Source: Arachnopeziza araneosa (lineage: Eukaryota > Ascomycota > Leotiomycetes > Helotiales > Arachnopezizaceae). Taken from it: 64,000 bases of DNA. The stretch's first letter is position 1; each line of letters opens with the position of its first letter. Positions 9,892 to 20,589 of the stretch are shown here, piece after piece. The translations under genes were made by a program, and so were the position numbers. The DNA lies in NCBI GenBank assembly GCA_003988855.1, contig QYAI01000017.1:220413-284412 (forward strand). The letters are read 5' to 3'. The notes under the pieces are model-generated. The model had not been told where the DNA came from and made no database searches. It was given only the letters and a program-made list of their open reading frames with translations.

Positions 9892-12800
9892 ATGCCTGTG
9901 AGTAAGCTAGTCGAGGAACGCAGCCTACCTCTATAAAACCAATAGCTGACTGCACCTCTTTGCCTGTGTAGGGAGTGAGTGAACCCGGCCAGAGTAGAGT
10001 TCGAGGGCAGAGTGATAACTGACCACGTCTTCTTAACGGCTACAGAGAGTAAGGAACCGCCTAGAGCAGAATCTGCTTATTCAATAGCTGACCGCGTGTT
10101 TATGATGATTGCAGTTCGTAAGTGAACACGGTTACGGCGGACAATGTTATCTTGGTGACTGACGGTGTCTTCTTGACGGTTGCAGAAAGTTAGTAACCCT
10201 GTGGAAATGTGTGTCTCTTTGTTTAATAGATCACTAACCATGTGTCGTTGGCCGCTGTAGATTGTAAGTCAATCGTGTTTAGCAGAACAGGCTGAATTAA
10301 CAACTGACGGCGTTGTTTTCATGGTTGTAGAAGGTAGGTGAACCTTGCCAGAGCAGAGCATGCCGAATTGACAACTGACGGTGTTATTTTCACGGCTGTA
10401 GTTTGTAAGTGAACTCTACTAGAGCAGGGCATGCCGAATTGATAACTGACGACATTGTTTTTATGGTTATAGGGGGTAAGTGAACTTTGTCAGAGTAGAG
10501 TATGCCGAATTGATAACTGATGGCATTGTTTTTAATGGTTGTAGTTTGTAAGTGAACTTTACTAGAGCAGAGCATACCGAATTGATAACTGACAGCATTG
10601 TTTTTATAGTGGGTAGGTGAACCTTGCTAGAGTAGAGCATGCCGAATTGATAACTGACGCTATTTTATGGTTATAGGATGTAAGTGAACCATGCTAGAGC
10701 AGAGTATACAGAATTGATAACTGATGGCATTGTTTTCATGGTTATAGGAGGTAAGTGAACCTTGCTAGAGTAGAGTATGCCGAATTAATAACTGACGGCA
10801 TTGTTTTCATGGTTATAGAAGGTAAGTGAACTCTGCTAGAATAGAGCATGCCGAATTGATAACTGACGGCATTGTTTTTATGGTTGTAGAAAGTAGGTAA
10901 ACCTTGCTAGAGCAGAGCATGCTGAATTGATAACTAACGGCATTGTTTTCATGGCTATAGGTTGTAAGTGAACTTTATTAGAGTAAAGCATGCCGAATTA
11001 ATAACTAACGGCATTGTTTTTATGGTTGTAGAAGGTAGACGAACCCTGCTAAAGTAGAGTATGCCGAATTGATAACTGACGGCATTGTTTTTATGGTTAT
11101 AGGCTGTAAGTAAAGTCTGCTAAAGTAGAGTACGCAGAATTGATAACTAACGGCATTGTTTTTATGGTTGTAGGTTGTAAGTGACTCTGCTAGATAGAGT
11201 AGGGCATGCCGAATTAATAACTGACGGCATTGTTTTCATGGTTATAGTGGGTAAGTGAACTCTACTAGAGCAGAGTATGCCGAATTAACAACTAACGGCA
11301 TTGTTTTTATGGTTATAGGGAGTAAGTGAACCTTGCTAGAGTAGAGCATGCCAAATTGATAACTGACGGCATTATTTTCATTGTTATAGAAAGTAAGTGA
11401 ACCTTGCTAGAGTGGAGTACGCTAAATTGATAACTAACGATTGTAGGATGTAAGTAAACCTGGCTAGAGTAGAGTGAGTATGCCGAATTGACAACTGACG
11501 GTGTTATTTTCACGGCTGTAGTTTGTAAGTGAACTCTGCCAGAATATAGCATGCCGAATTGATAACTGACGGCATTATTTTCATGGTTATAGGGAGTAAG
11601 TGAACTCTGCCAAAGTAGAGCATGCTGAATTGATAACTGACGGCATTATTTTCATTGTTATAGAGAGTAAGTGAATCTTGCTAGAGGATAGTATGCTAAA
11701 TTGATAACTGACGGCATTATTTTCTTTGTTGTAGAGAGTAAGTGAAACTTGCTAGAGTGAAGTAAGTATGCCGAATTAACAACTGACGGTGTTATTTTCA
11801 CGGCTGTAGTTTGTAAGTAAACCTTGCCAGAATAGAGCATGCCGAATTAATAACTGACGGCATTATTTTCATGGTCATAGGGAGTAAGTAAACCTTGCTA
11901 GAGTGAAGTATGCTAAATTAATAACTGACGGCATTGTTTTTACGGCTGTAGGAAGTAAGTGAACTCTGCTAGAAGTATGCCGAATTAACAACTGACGGCA
12001 TTATTTTCACGGCTGTAGTTTGTAAGTAAACCCTGCCAGAATAGGGCATGCCGAATTAATAACTGACGGTGCTGTTTTTATGGTTGTAGTGGGTAAGTGA
12101 ACCTTGCTAGAGCAGAGCATGCCGAATTGATAACTGACGCTATTTTTATGGTTATAGGATGTAAGTAAACCTTACTAGAGTAAAGCATGCCGAATTAATA
12201 ACTAACAAAATTGTTTTTACGGCTATAGGAAGTAAGTGAACTCTGCTAGAGTAGATGCCGAATTGACAACTGACGGCATTGTTTTCACGGCTGTAGGAAG
12301 TAAGTAAACCTTGCTAGAGCAGAATATACCGAATTAACAACTGACGGCATTATTTTTATTGTTGTAGAGAGTAAGTAAACCTTGCTAGAGTAGAGTATGC
12401 TAAATTTATAACTGACGACATTATTTTCACGGCTGTAGTTTGTAAGTAAACCTTGCTAGAACAAGGCATGCCGAATTAACAACTGACGGTGTTGTTTTCA
12501 TGGTTGTAGTGGGTAAGTAAACCTTGCTAGAGCAGAGTATGCCGAATTGATAACTGACGGCATTATTTTCATTTTATAGAAAGTAAGTGAACCTTGCTAG
12601 AGTGGAGTATGCTAAATTGATAACTGACGATTGTAGGATGTAAGTAAACCTGGCTAGAATAGAGTATGTTGCACTAGCTGACCGTGCCATTTCGAGCAAT
12701 GTAGGTAGTAAGTCAACTAGACCAGAAGGCGAAATATATCGTATTGTTGGATTCGCAGCTGATTCGCCTCTCTGTGATGGTTACAGCTTGTAAGTGAATG

Positions 12801-15800
12801 CGGCTGAGCTACAACATGTTACTTTGTTGAATTGACAGCTGATCGCGCCTTGGCGACTGCAGCAAGTAAGTAATCAGGCCGAAAGTTAAGCATGTCTCTT
12901 TGAATTGATGGCTGACCGCGTCTTCTCTACGGCTGCAGGAAGTAAGTGAACCTGGCTTAAGGTGGTATGTCTGCGTTGAGCTTATAGCTGACTACGCACC
13001 TCTTGATGGTTGCAGCGAGTAAGCCGACCTTACTAGAGAGAAGCAAGTCCCTTTATTCATTATTGACTAACAACATTGTTCTTTGTTCTCCTAGATTGTA
13101 AGCAAACTGGCTGTGATTATAGTCTTTCCTTCCAGAATTAATAGCTGACTACAGCTTCTTTACGCTGGTCAGAAAGTAAGCCAACTGCAATAGGAGAATT
13201 GTTAACAATGACTAATTCGGTCTTAATGGTCGCAGGCTGTAAGTGTACCTAAGTAGTGTGTTAATAGTCTTCTTAATAGCTAACTGAGTTTTATCGGTTG
13301 TAGGTTGTAGGTGCACTCTGCTTGAGTGAAGCATGTCTCTTTCTTGAATTCACTGCTGACTGCGCCTCTTTGACGGTGGTAGGAAGTAAGTGACTCGAGA
13401 TTAAGTTTAGTGTTTATTAGATTAACAACTAACTCCTTTCCCCAACTGTTCCAGAATGTAAGTAACTCCAGCCAGAATAGGTATTCTTCCTCTGAGAATA
13501 AGCGCTGATTGTATTTTTTAAATGATTGTAGGGGGTAAGTGATCCGGCTACTGTGGTGTATACCATCCCCCTCCCCCCAAAGTTGATAGCTGACAGCGCC
13601 TGCTTGATGGCCATAGCTGGTGAGTATACCAGTCCAAATTAAAGCGTATCTTTTCAGCCAATAGCTAACCGCGCCTTTTGGGGGGCTGTAGGAAGTGAGT
13701 GAACCCGGCTATAATCAGCTAGCCTTTTCGCCGAATATGCAGCTAACCTTCTCTATTTGATAGTCGCACAGATTTGGGAACGCGCCTACGGAGGACGAGG
13801 AAATACCAGACTTCGCGACAAATTTCCTGAATGACGATGCTCATCGGTGCCTAATGCCCGAAATAACATCAAGACTATGTTCCTTATGCACCCATATCCC
13901 GATTACATGGCTACTCGAATCTCCAAGACACGGCTATACGCTCTTCGACAACTCTCAACAGCTCATAGAGTCTCAAAAGTCATGCGATCTTTGTAAATTG
14001 ATACATCGATCTATCGAAAATCTCGATAACCATGGCGAGATCGAAATCAATATTGCAGTCACGCCGCAGTTCTTGGTAATCGAAGTGATAAAACCGTCCG
14101 GTTTCGATCACAGCTTATTAAGGTTGTGTACAGTTCCAGGTAAGTGAACGTGATATCTGCTAGTTTTTGTTTCATTTCGGAACAAATCAGGATCTTGTTA
14201 TCTAATTGTAGGTAGGCCCTGAAGCCGTAAGCATGGCTATTGAAGCAGCATTTCCAATCCTACCCGAAACAGGGGGGAAGCTGCACTTCAACTTACTGCG
14301 CGAATGGCTTCGAGACTGCAATGAAACTCACAGTGACCACGGAACTGCTTGTAATGCAGACAACGTATTACCAACGAGGGTGCTCGATGTTGGAGATGTT
14401 GAAAATCGGAATCGGCTGCGTCTCCACCTTTCCGAAAAGAACGAAAAAGGAAGATACATTACCCTGTCTCATTGCTGGGGGGGGAGCCAGCCGGTTTCCA
14501 CCACGTCAGCGAGTAGAGAAGCTCACTGCAAAGCAATAGAGTTTGACAAGCTACCGAAAACATTCCAAGATGCTGTCGTTGTTACTCGAGAGCTAGGTAT
14601 ACAGTTCCTCTGGATCGACTCGCTTTGTATAATTCAGGGCGAGGACCCGGAAGCTGTCGCCGATTGGAAACGTGAAGCCGGGAAAATGGAGACCGTGTAT
14701 GCTTCAGCATACTGCACCATCGCCGCTTCCTCCGCCAAGAACTCTACCGAAGGCTTTCTCATCCCTCGGCCTGTTAAACAGGCTGTCAGACTTGCAAACA
14801 ATATCTATGCCTGCGAAATTGGCCAAAATTTCGATCACGATGTAGAGAGTGCAGTACTGAACCAACGCGGCTGGGTCTTACAAGAGCGTGCCTTATCACC
14901 TCGGACAATCCATTTCACTACAACGCAAACGTACTGGGAGTGCGGGTCTGTGATACGCTGCGAAAACCTCATCCAGATGGCTAAGTAAGTGTTCTCGTTG
15001 CCTGCAGTTCATATCCTTTTGGGAGTTGTGAGGCTTCCTTGTCCGACGTTGCGGCTACCCCGTCTCTTTACACATCCCCATCCATTCGCGCAGATAAAAA
15101 TTTAAATGTTCGTATATACTAACATGCTTTGCACGGCAAGACCTTTGAATCTGCTAAGCAGTTCCCGATTTCCAATGACCGTTTCGGGGTCTCCTTCCGG
15201 GGGCGCAGCCTCTGCTTTCGAGCGCATCTTTACCAGTTACTCGAAGCGCGACCTCACAAAACCGAAGGACAGACAATATGCCATTGCTGGACTTGAACAC
15301 AGACTAACGGACCTCTACAAAACAGAAAGTACGTTTGGGATTGTACATTGCTGCCTTGGCAGAAGCCTTCTCTGGCAACGCTGCGGGAACGGGGAAAAGA
15401 AGATGAAGAAGATAGACGATCCTAGCGTTGAGATGATCCCATCATGGTCCTGGATGAAACACGAAGGGAAAATCCGTTATGGGGATATTCCCAAGGTTAA
15501 CACTAGTTGGAATCGAGATATCAAACTCACCTCTACACGCGGTCCCAGTTTGAACGACCAAGAACGGCGTGTATTAGAGGTTCTATTAGTACGAAGCTTG
15601 CAAGGTTGTCACATTGAGCCCCGCCTAGACACGAACTGCGAAATCAAAGATGGGGAAGGTCGCCTGGTTGGCTGGATTAAATTTGACAACAAAGATGAGG
15701 TTGATCTTGGACGTGTGGGTTGCATCGTTATTGCGCAGCATAAACCCCATGGTTGGGCGGAATCTGGCCAAGATATTTGGAAAAGATTTATGGATATTTC

Positions 15801-15969
15801 TTGCCAGGAGAGTTTGAAACTGAGCAATCTTTCATTTGTCTTGGTCGTCACACCGGCAGCTCGCGAGGAAGGATATGAAGTTGAGGTGTGTCACAGGCTG
15901 GGTGTGGCCGTCATCCAAGGTGAATGCCTATCGTTTGGGGAACGATCAGAGACTGTGTGGGTGATTTAA
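9892..15969 (+). CDS. HET-domain protein whose N-terminus is encoded by 53 single-codon micro-exons
   Basis: HET (heterokaryon incompatibility, PF06985) proteins mediate fungal nonself recognition and programmed cell death. The HET motifs are clear in exon 14216-14984: YITLSHCWGG, LPKTFQDAVVVTRELGI, FLWIDSLCIIQ, then DW..E..KMETVYASAYCTIAASS. Body exons are 13764-14139, 14216-14984 and 15141-15969, with phases adding up to 658 codons. Upstream, the frame stays open to the acceptor at 13763 (TAG). Before it come 54 intron-like units with 53 exact 3-nt intervals, back to ATGCCT at 9892 in a CACCAACATG context. With ATG in phase 0, the micro-exons and the TAG acceptor at 13763 feed the HET frame without a stop, giving about 712 aa. 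A conservative alternative is translation from the ATG at 13854. The HET body is certain; use of the micro-exons is inference. Confidence 0.8.
9898..13763 (+). repeat. tandem array of 54 intron-like units with 53 single-codon spacers
   Basis: Each unit starts GTAAGT, GTGAGT, GTAGGT or a close variant, has a CTGAC/CTAAC branch-like site about 15-30 nt before its end, and ends TAG or CAG. Exactly 3 nt follow before the next donor. Micro-exon starts: 9972, 10046, 10115, 10186, 10261, 10331, 10402, 10473, 10545, 10610, 10677, 10748, 10819, 10890, 10961, 11032, 11103, 11174, 11248, 11319, 11390, 11447, 11522, 11593, 11664, 11735, 11810, 11881, 11952, 12019, 12090, 12158, 12229, 12297, 12368, 12439, 12510, 12580, 12637, 12705, 12787, 12863, 12939, 13016, 13095, 13173, 13236, 13304, 13383, 13455, 13532, 13617, 13692. 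Unit length is 57-85 nt, mostly 71. Units from about 10330 to 12660 are near-identical; the outer ones are diverged. Confidence 0.95.
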
Positions 15970-16276
15970 GTTTTCTACTTTATAGACTAGTGATTTCACC
16001 TCGCGCTTCGCGAATCAGTAATCCTTGATAGCGAGAATGGCGATGTTGCTTCCGCTTCCCCTGTCCACTCCTCAGGCGTCTTTGGCCTCCACATCTAAAA
16101 AGGAAATAGAAACGGGCCAAATCCTGAAAGACAAGAGCTTATTCTCTCCAAACATCTCTATCATTACCAGTATCAACATTACCACCATCTCCTGAGCCAT
16201 TCCCATCCCTCTTCCTGATGGTACCAACAAGTCCATACCCATCAAGCGCCAAACTATCTCAACCACCCCAGAGACG
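15970..16276. other. HET 3' flank
   Basis: Intergenic DNA 3' of the HET stop. The minus-strand open frame across 16072-16266 has low-complexity Met-rich composition and is not supported. Confidence 0.4.
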
Positions 16277-16540
16277 CTAGTCCAACATGCCTTCGACTTC
16301 TATCAAACGGCGCAAAGCCTCTACCCTCTCCATCCTCCTTCCTAATTCGCTCAGCCAACCTCCCGATATACCCTCCACGAGCCCCGTAGCTCGAGAAAGT
16401 TGGTCGACATGTCTTTGGTGGTCGTGAAGGTGCTGATACTTTGTTTGTTCGCTGTGAGATTCAGTCAGCGCGTCTTGATAAACCTGTGGGTTGTATACAT
16501 TATGTTCAGAGGATGGATAGCATCTCCAGACACCTCGCAT
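16277..16540 (-). CDS. short hypothetical ORF, possibly a gene fragment
   Basis: An 87-codon frame beginning MRGVWRCYPSSEHNVYNPQ. It is His/Gln-rich in the middle (YQHLHDHQRHVDQLSR) and has a helical C-terminus (LGRRMERVEALRRLIEVEG). The frame is open for a few codons upstream of the ATG, so it may be the last exon of something longer. A diverged copy of its middle part lies at about 17676-17720 on the other side of the C2H2 remnant, which suggests both are fragments of one duplicated unit. Product unknown. Confidence 0.3.
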   Translation of the reverse strand: MRGVWRCYPSSEHNVYNPQVYQDALTESHSEQTKYQHLHDHQRHVDQLSRATGLVEGISGGWLSELGRRMERVEALRRLIEVEGMLD

Positions 16541-16703
16541 GAGGGATTCTTGGGAGCTTGTGTGTCACTGGGCCATTGGACGACAGTGTAGAGATGCAGT
16601 TACACGACATTCCGTTCGCCTAGTCACACAAATGATGAGACCGTCCACTCACCGCTTCCGATTGTCATCATTTCTTCTTGTAGACAATTGAATCAACACT
16701 ATT

Positions 16704-17520
16704 ATGAAAATTGTTGATACTATGCACTCCCGTTGTGTTCCCTGCGATCGATCTTTCGATAGCGAGGCAAGCCTAAAGCAGCACAAACGAACCTCACTCG
16801 CGCATGCGTTCAACTGTACGCCTTGCAACCGTCGCTTCGAGCGAAGAGACGCTACGACAGCACCTACGGAACTCGCCGGCGCACGCCTTCGACTGTAATG
16901 ACTGTGATCGAGCTTTCGATAGCGAAGAGGCACTACAGCAGCACCAGCGGGACCCCGTATTCACCAACAGGATACGGAAACTCCTTTAGATGTCTTTTTC
17001 CGCTCTTTTCCAGCGTTCAATTATGACCCTTCTCTCCCCCGAGCTACTTCGTATGCCAACTTGCAAAGACAAGAAAGATGGCACCGCAATAGCGCCGCGT
17101 CAGACGATGCATGGAACAGATATCAAGACGCACTGCAAAGCGAACTGCACTTGTGGTATGGTGCAGAGAACGATTTGAGTGCGTGGCATGCGCTTTGCCG
17201 CGCAATTGGTATCGACCCGCTTCCGAAAACATGTGTACAATGCGAGGAGGTAGGAGATCGTACAACGAAATTCGAAGATTTATACTAACGCAAATAATAG
17301 GCTGCACGAAGGACGCACGTTAATATCGTTGATTTGATTGAATGGGGACGAAGCGGGAGTGAGGAAAAGGTTCGGACCTTCCGAGGAGACACGCAAGATA
17401 TTTCGCAACACGTTCGACCAAGAAGGCGGCAATGTTGTCTTGAGACACCTGCTTCGAAAGATCTTTCGAGAGAGCTTATGAAGAGCTCGAGTCGGGATGC
17501 TGGGGATGTGGAAAGCGGTT
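16704..17520 (+). pseudogene. C2H2 zinc-finger gene remnant with several frameshifts
   Basis: Finger-like repeats CVPCDRSFDSEASLKQHKR, CTPCNRRFE and CDRAFDSEEALQQHQR lie in two frames. Comparison of the internal repeats (TTCGATAGCGA versus TTCGAGCGA at about 16837) shows a 2-nt loss in the second finger. A third frame then continues with protein-like sequence (TETPLDVFFRSFPAFNYD, then LHLWYGAENDLSAWHALCRA and LPKTCVQCEE). An intron GTAGGA...AATAG at 17251-17300 follows, then THVNIVDLIEWGRSGSEEK. A further shift is needed to read RKIFRNTFDQEGGNVVLRHL. At least three shifts make this a pseudogene. I recognise the layout as a repeated fungal C2H2 family of unknown role; that is recall, not evidence from the window. 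Confidence 0.6.
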
Positions 17521-19677
17521 CTGATGATGTGGGGATCAAGGGGGGTCCCAATGCGGCGAGTAAAGGTTAGTAGGGATCGTGACCGAGCCGCACATCTTGT
17601 CTCGCAGGACGAAGTTGTTTACGCTGGCGATCGTCTGGCGATAAAAGATGGCAGAATACAATTCTTCAGAATGCAGTAGAGTTGGCTGACATGTCTTCGG
17701 TAGTGGTGAGGTTTCCGGTGATCTACCTTGAGGGTGGTAGGCATGGTACGAGCTGGCCTAGCCGCCACTTAGCAGTATGCTTAAGGGCTTCTAGCATGCG
17801 AGTGTGGCAAATGCAAGACGATAGGTTCGATGCTGAATGCGAATTTGGATACAGGATCTGTCAAGATCTTGTTTGCGATCTTTGCAAGCACTAAAATCAT
17901 TACTGTACTAAGCCAGATGTGGCGCACCAGGCACCACAGTACCACCAGCCACTCGTTGCCTTAGCGCCTAAGGCTTCATAATTGAAATTACAACGTAAAT
18001 ATCGCGGCGTTGTTTCGCACCAACCAAAATCGTCTCGCTTTGATCCGAGGTACAGATCCGCGTGGCGATCTTGCATAAGATCTGCACGCTACAGCAGCCA
18101 CCAAGGCTAATGACGATTCCCTGCATCGCAGTGAGGCCTGAGAACTCAGATAACTCCTCTATAAGTATTGGAGATGGTATAAGCTCAGTAGTAGAAGCTG
18201 TAGTAGAGAAAGTCTATTACGCTATAAAAGGACACTCTTTGCAAATTAGGCGTGAGGGCGACAATGCGAACATGATTTTCCAGTAGGAGGGGTTCAAGGT
18301 GTCCGGGAGTAGCTACGGAACATAACTTATAAAATATTATAGGAGATAGTAATGTGTGCACAGATTTTAAGATGCTCAAAGTCAAAGTACATATAATTGT
18401 TTTCGGTGCACCAGTTTTTTCGGCATGAGTTCATTGCTCTGACTCATGAAATTTTTCATCCAACGCTCGATCTCACAAGGTACATGACCACTCTGATCAA
18501 CCACGTACCCCTACACCAAATTATTATCAAGCTTTCTTCCTTCTACCTTTAGCATTAGTGCTCTGTGTTTGGGAAGTTCTTTATCAACAAACCATACTAA
18601 GAGAACAATATTAAGGGGGTAAGCGAGAACCTTTGTACCTGCAACATGTAAATATGAGCACATCAATCTTTTCATCATCTTGAAATCAGTGGAGACTTTT
18701 ACTGATATTCAAAACATGACAGAAGGATTCAAATTTAAGCGTCACTGAGTTAGCTCGTGTAGTTATTGAAGAAGTAAGCAGATTATACGAAATTCAGCCT
18801 GATAGAACATGAGAAGGTGAACTGAAATCTCTTTGAGCAAAAGACAAACTTGTTAAAACAAAGAATACAAAAAGAACATATAAGTCGAGAGAAAGCCATC
18901 GAAGTCGCCCATTCCTTGGGATAATTACGTATATATCTTCCACAGAAGTACAACAAAATCTGTTCCTCAATTCGAAGACGACCTTCATCAGTCGGCACAT
19001 CTATTTCAATTCTATCCTTATTCAAAACGAACATAAAACCTTCGAGCATAATTTTCCACAACATGTTCCCCTGGTATCCTCGGCCACCAATTCAGCCGAC
19101 GGTCATCACGGTATTGATTCATGTACATCAAGATTCAAGGCCTGTGACGGTGATTAGAGAGTTTCAAGGATTTGGAGGCATGGCACGATGAGGTGACGGA
19201 AATCTTTCCTAGAATGAGAAACCTGAAAAGTCTGTAGGGTCGTACTGAGGTGCCGTTGAAAGTGATAGGAACATGTTGTTTGGTTGGGGCTTCATGCCAC
19301 TGTCTTAGTTCTTACTATCTGTAAAGCAGCAAACAATTTCTACGCGCTGAGATAGCACGGTTTTGCACAACTAAACACAATAAAACACAACACACACACA
19401 CATCAAGATACAAAATAAAATCTTTGAAAATAATGACAAGACTATACCTTTTAAAAGACGGCTTGAAGAAGTTTGAGTACGTGTGCCAGTCAATACAGCG
19501 TGTAGCTCGTTAGAGTCAAATTTTATACTTTTTCTAGCAATTTAGCCCGGTAAGCTAGTTGAACAGATCTCTTCTAATGTATCCCTAAGGTTCAGATGAT
19601 GTCTGACTAGGGGGAAGCTATTCCAGAGAGGTAGCTCAAGCATTTGAAATTCAACACAATGTAAATCCTCTTGCCCA
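17521..19677. other. gene-poor, partly AT-rich stretch
   Basis: 17640-17760 contains a diverged minus-strand copy of part of the 16277-16540 ORF. From about 18180 to 19640 the DNA is AT-rich with only short chance frames. It could be RIP-decayed repeat DNA, but I cannot identify any element, terminal repeats or transposase motif. Confidence 0.4.
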
Positions 19678-20589
19678 TCATACTAGCTCACGAGGATAGT
19701 GAGAATTATCTTCCTCAACTTTTGTGTCAACTCCATCTCTTCTGAGCTGAATACTCATTTTCTCTACATGGACACTGAGTTCTTCCACACTTTCCTCCCG
19801 TCTTCGCTGCCGACTTCTACCATGCTCTTTAAGTGGTGATCTAGATGAACGACAATTCCTATCCTGGTCTGCAAAGGGCAACATAGATTGCCGAGGATAT
19901 CCAATCTGATCTATGATCGGCGACCGTAGGAGATGGCCACTCTTGTTGGGGTGTCTAAAGTTTGATTCCGCTAAATTTGATACAGAGAGAGAATAAGCCA
20001 AGTCCCTTCGTGGCGATCTTGATCTCGACCTTGACATACGGCGATTGGTAGTCTGGCCTCTTTGTTGTGTTGATGAACGGGTTGGAGATGATGGCTGGCT
20101 ATCCTCTAGGCGGGGATCTTGATCTTGACCTCAAAATACGGCTATATCTACTAGGCAGTGGTCTTCGGGGTGATGATCTTGATCTTTGCCATGGCCTCGA
20201 ATGACTGTAAAAGCTGGTTGGCCCCCCTGGGGATCTTGACCTTTTTCTCGAGGGGCGCTGGTATGATCGCAAATGTTGAGATGTCCGTGATATTTTTTTC
20301 CTGGTATTTTCATACTTGTCCACCTTCCTTCTCCAATTTTCTTGCTGGGTTGTTGTTGACATAATTCACAACAGTCTCGTTTATGAGGAATGGTATTGCG
20401 TCTTGCCCAGGTTTGTGAGTATCCAAGTACAGGAGTAGCTTCCGTCTCGATTACAGCTCGAAGTAGTAGAGTCGTGGTAGTCGAAAAGAGCTTGTTGATA
20501 CCAGAGACCGTGTCGTTTGGTTCGAAAGTCTTGGTAGAGCTTTTTGAGTTGATCATGAGATTGGAGAACTGATTGGTTGTAGCCTCCAT
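19678..20589 (-). pseudogene. SR-rich ORF, apparently frame-disrupted
   Basis: The N-terminal frame starts at ATG 20589 (MEATTNQFSNLMINSKSST) and is protein-like through LLLRAVIETEATPVLGYSQT. After about 20390 coding character moves between frames: one contains NYVNNNPARKLEKEGG and DISTFAIIPAPLEKKVKIP, another contains KVDKYENTRKK and then RS-type repeats (RSRSRSPPRG, SRSRSRSPRRD). No splice pair I tried restores a single frame, so I treat it as disrupted. The RS repeats come from a short DNA repeat around AAGATCAAGATC that recurs near 20000-20040, 20100-20140 and 20160-20210. Function unknown. Confidence 0.4.

Noticed and set aside
9898..13763. Reading the 71-bp array as a CRISPR array or simple non-functional minisatellite
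   Set aside because: There are no spacers, the host is a fungus, and the units keep donor, branch and acceptor signals with exact 3-nt spacing even where the rest has diverged.
9972..13771. Reading the micro-exons in phase 2 to reach the HET frame through the acceptor at 13771
   Set aside because: It is also stop-free, but the ATG at 9892 gives phase 0 (ATGCCT) and I found no start codon in the required phase. Phase 0 with the acceptor at 13763 explains the start and the HET frame together. Phase 1 has stops.
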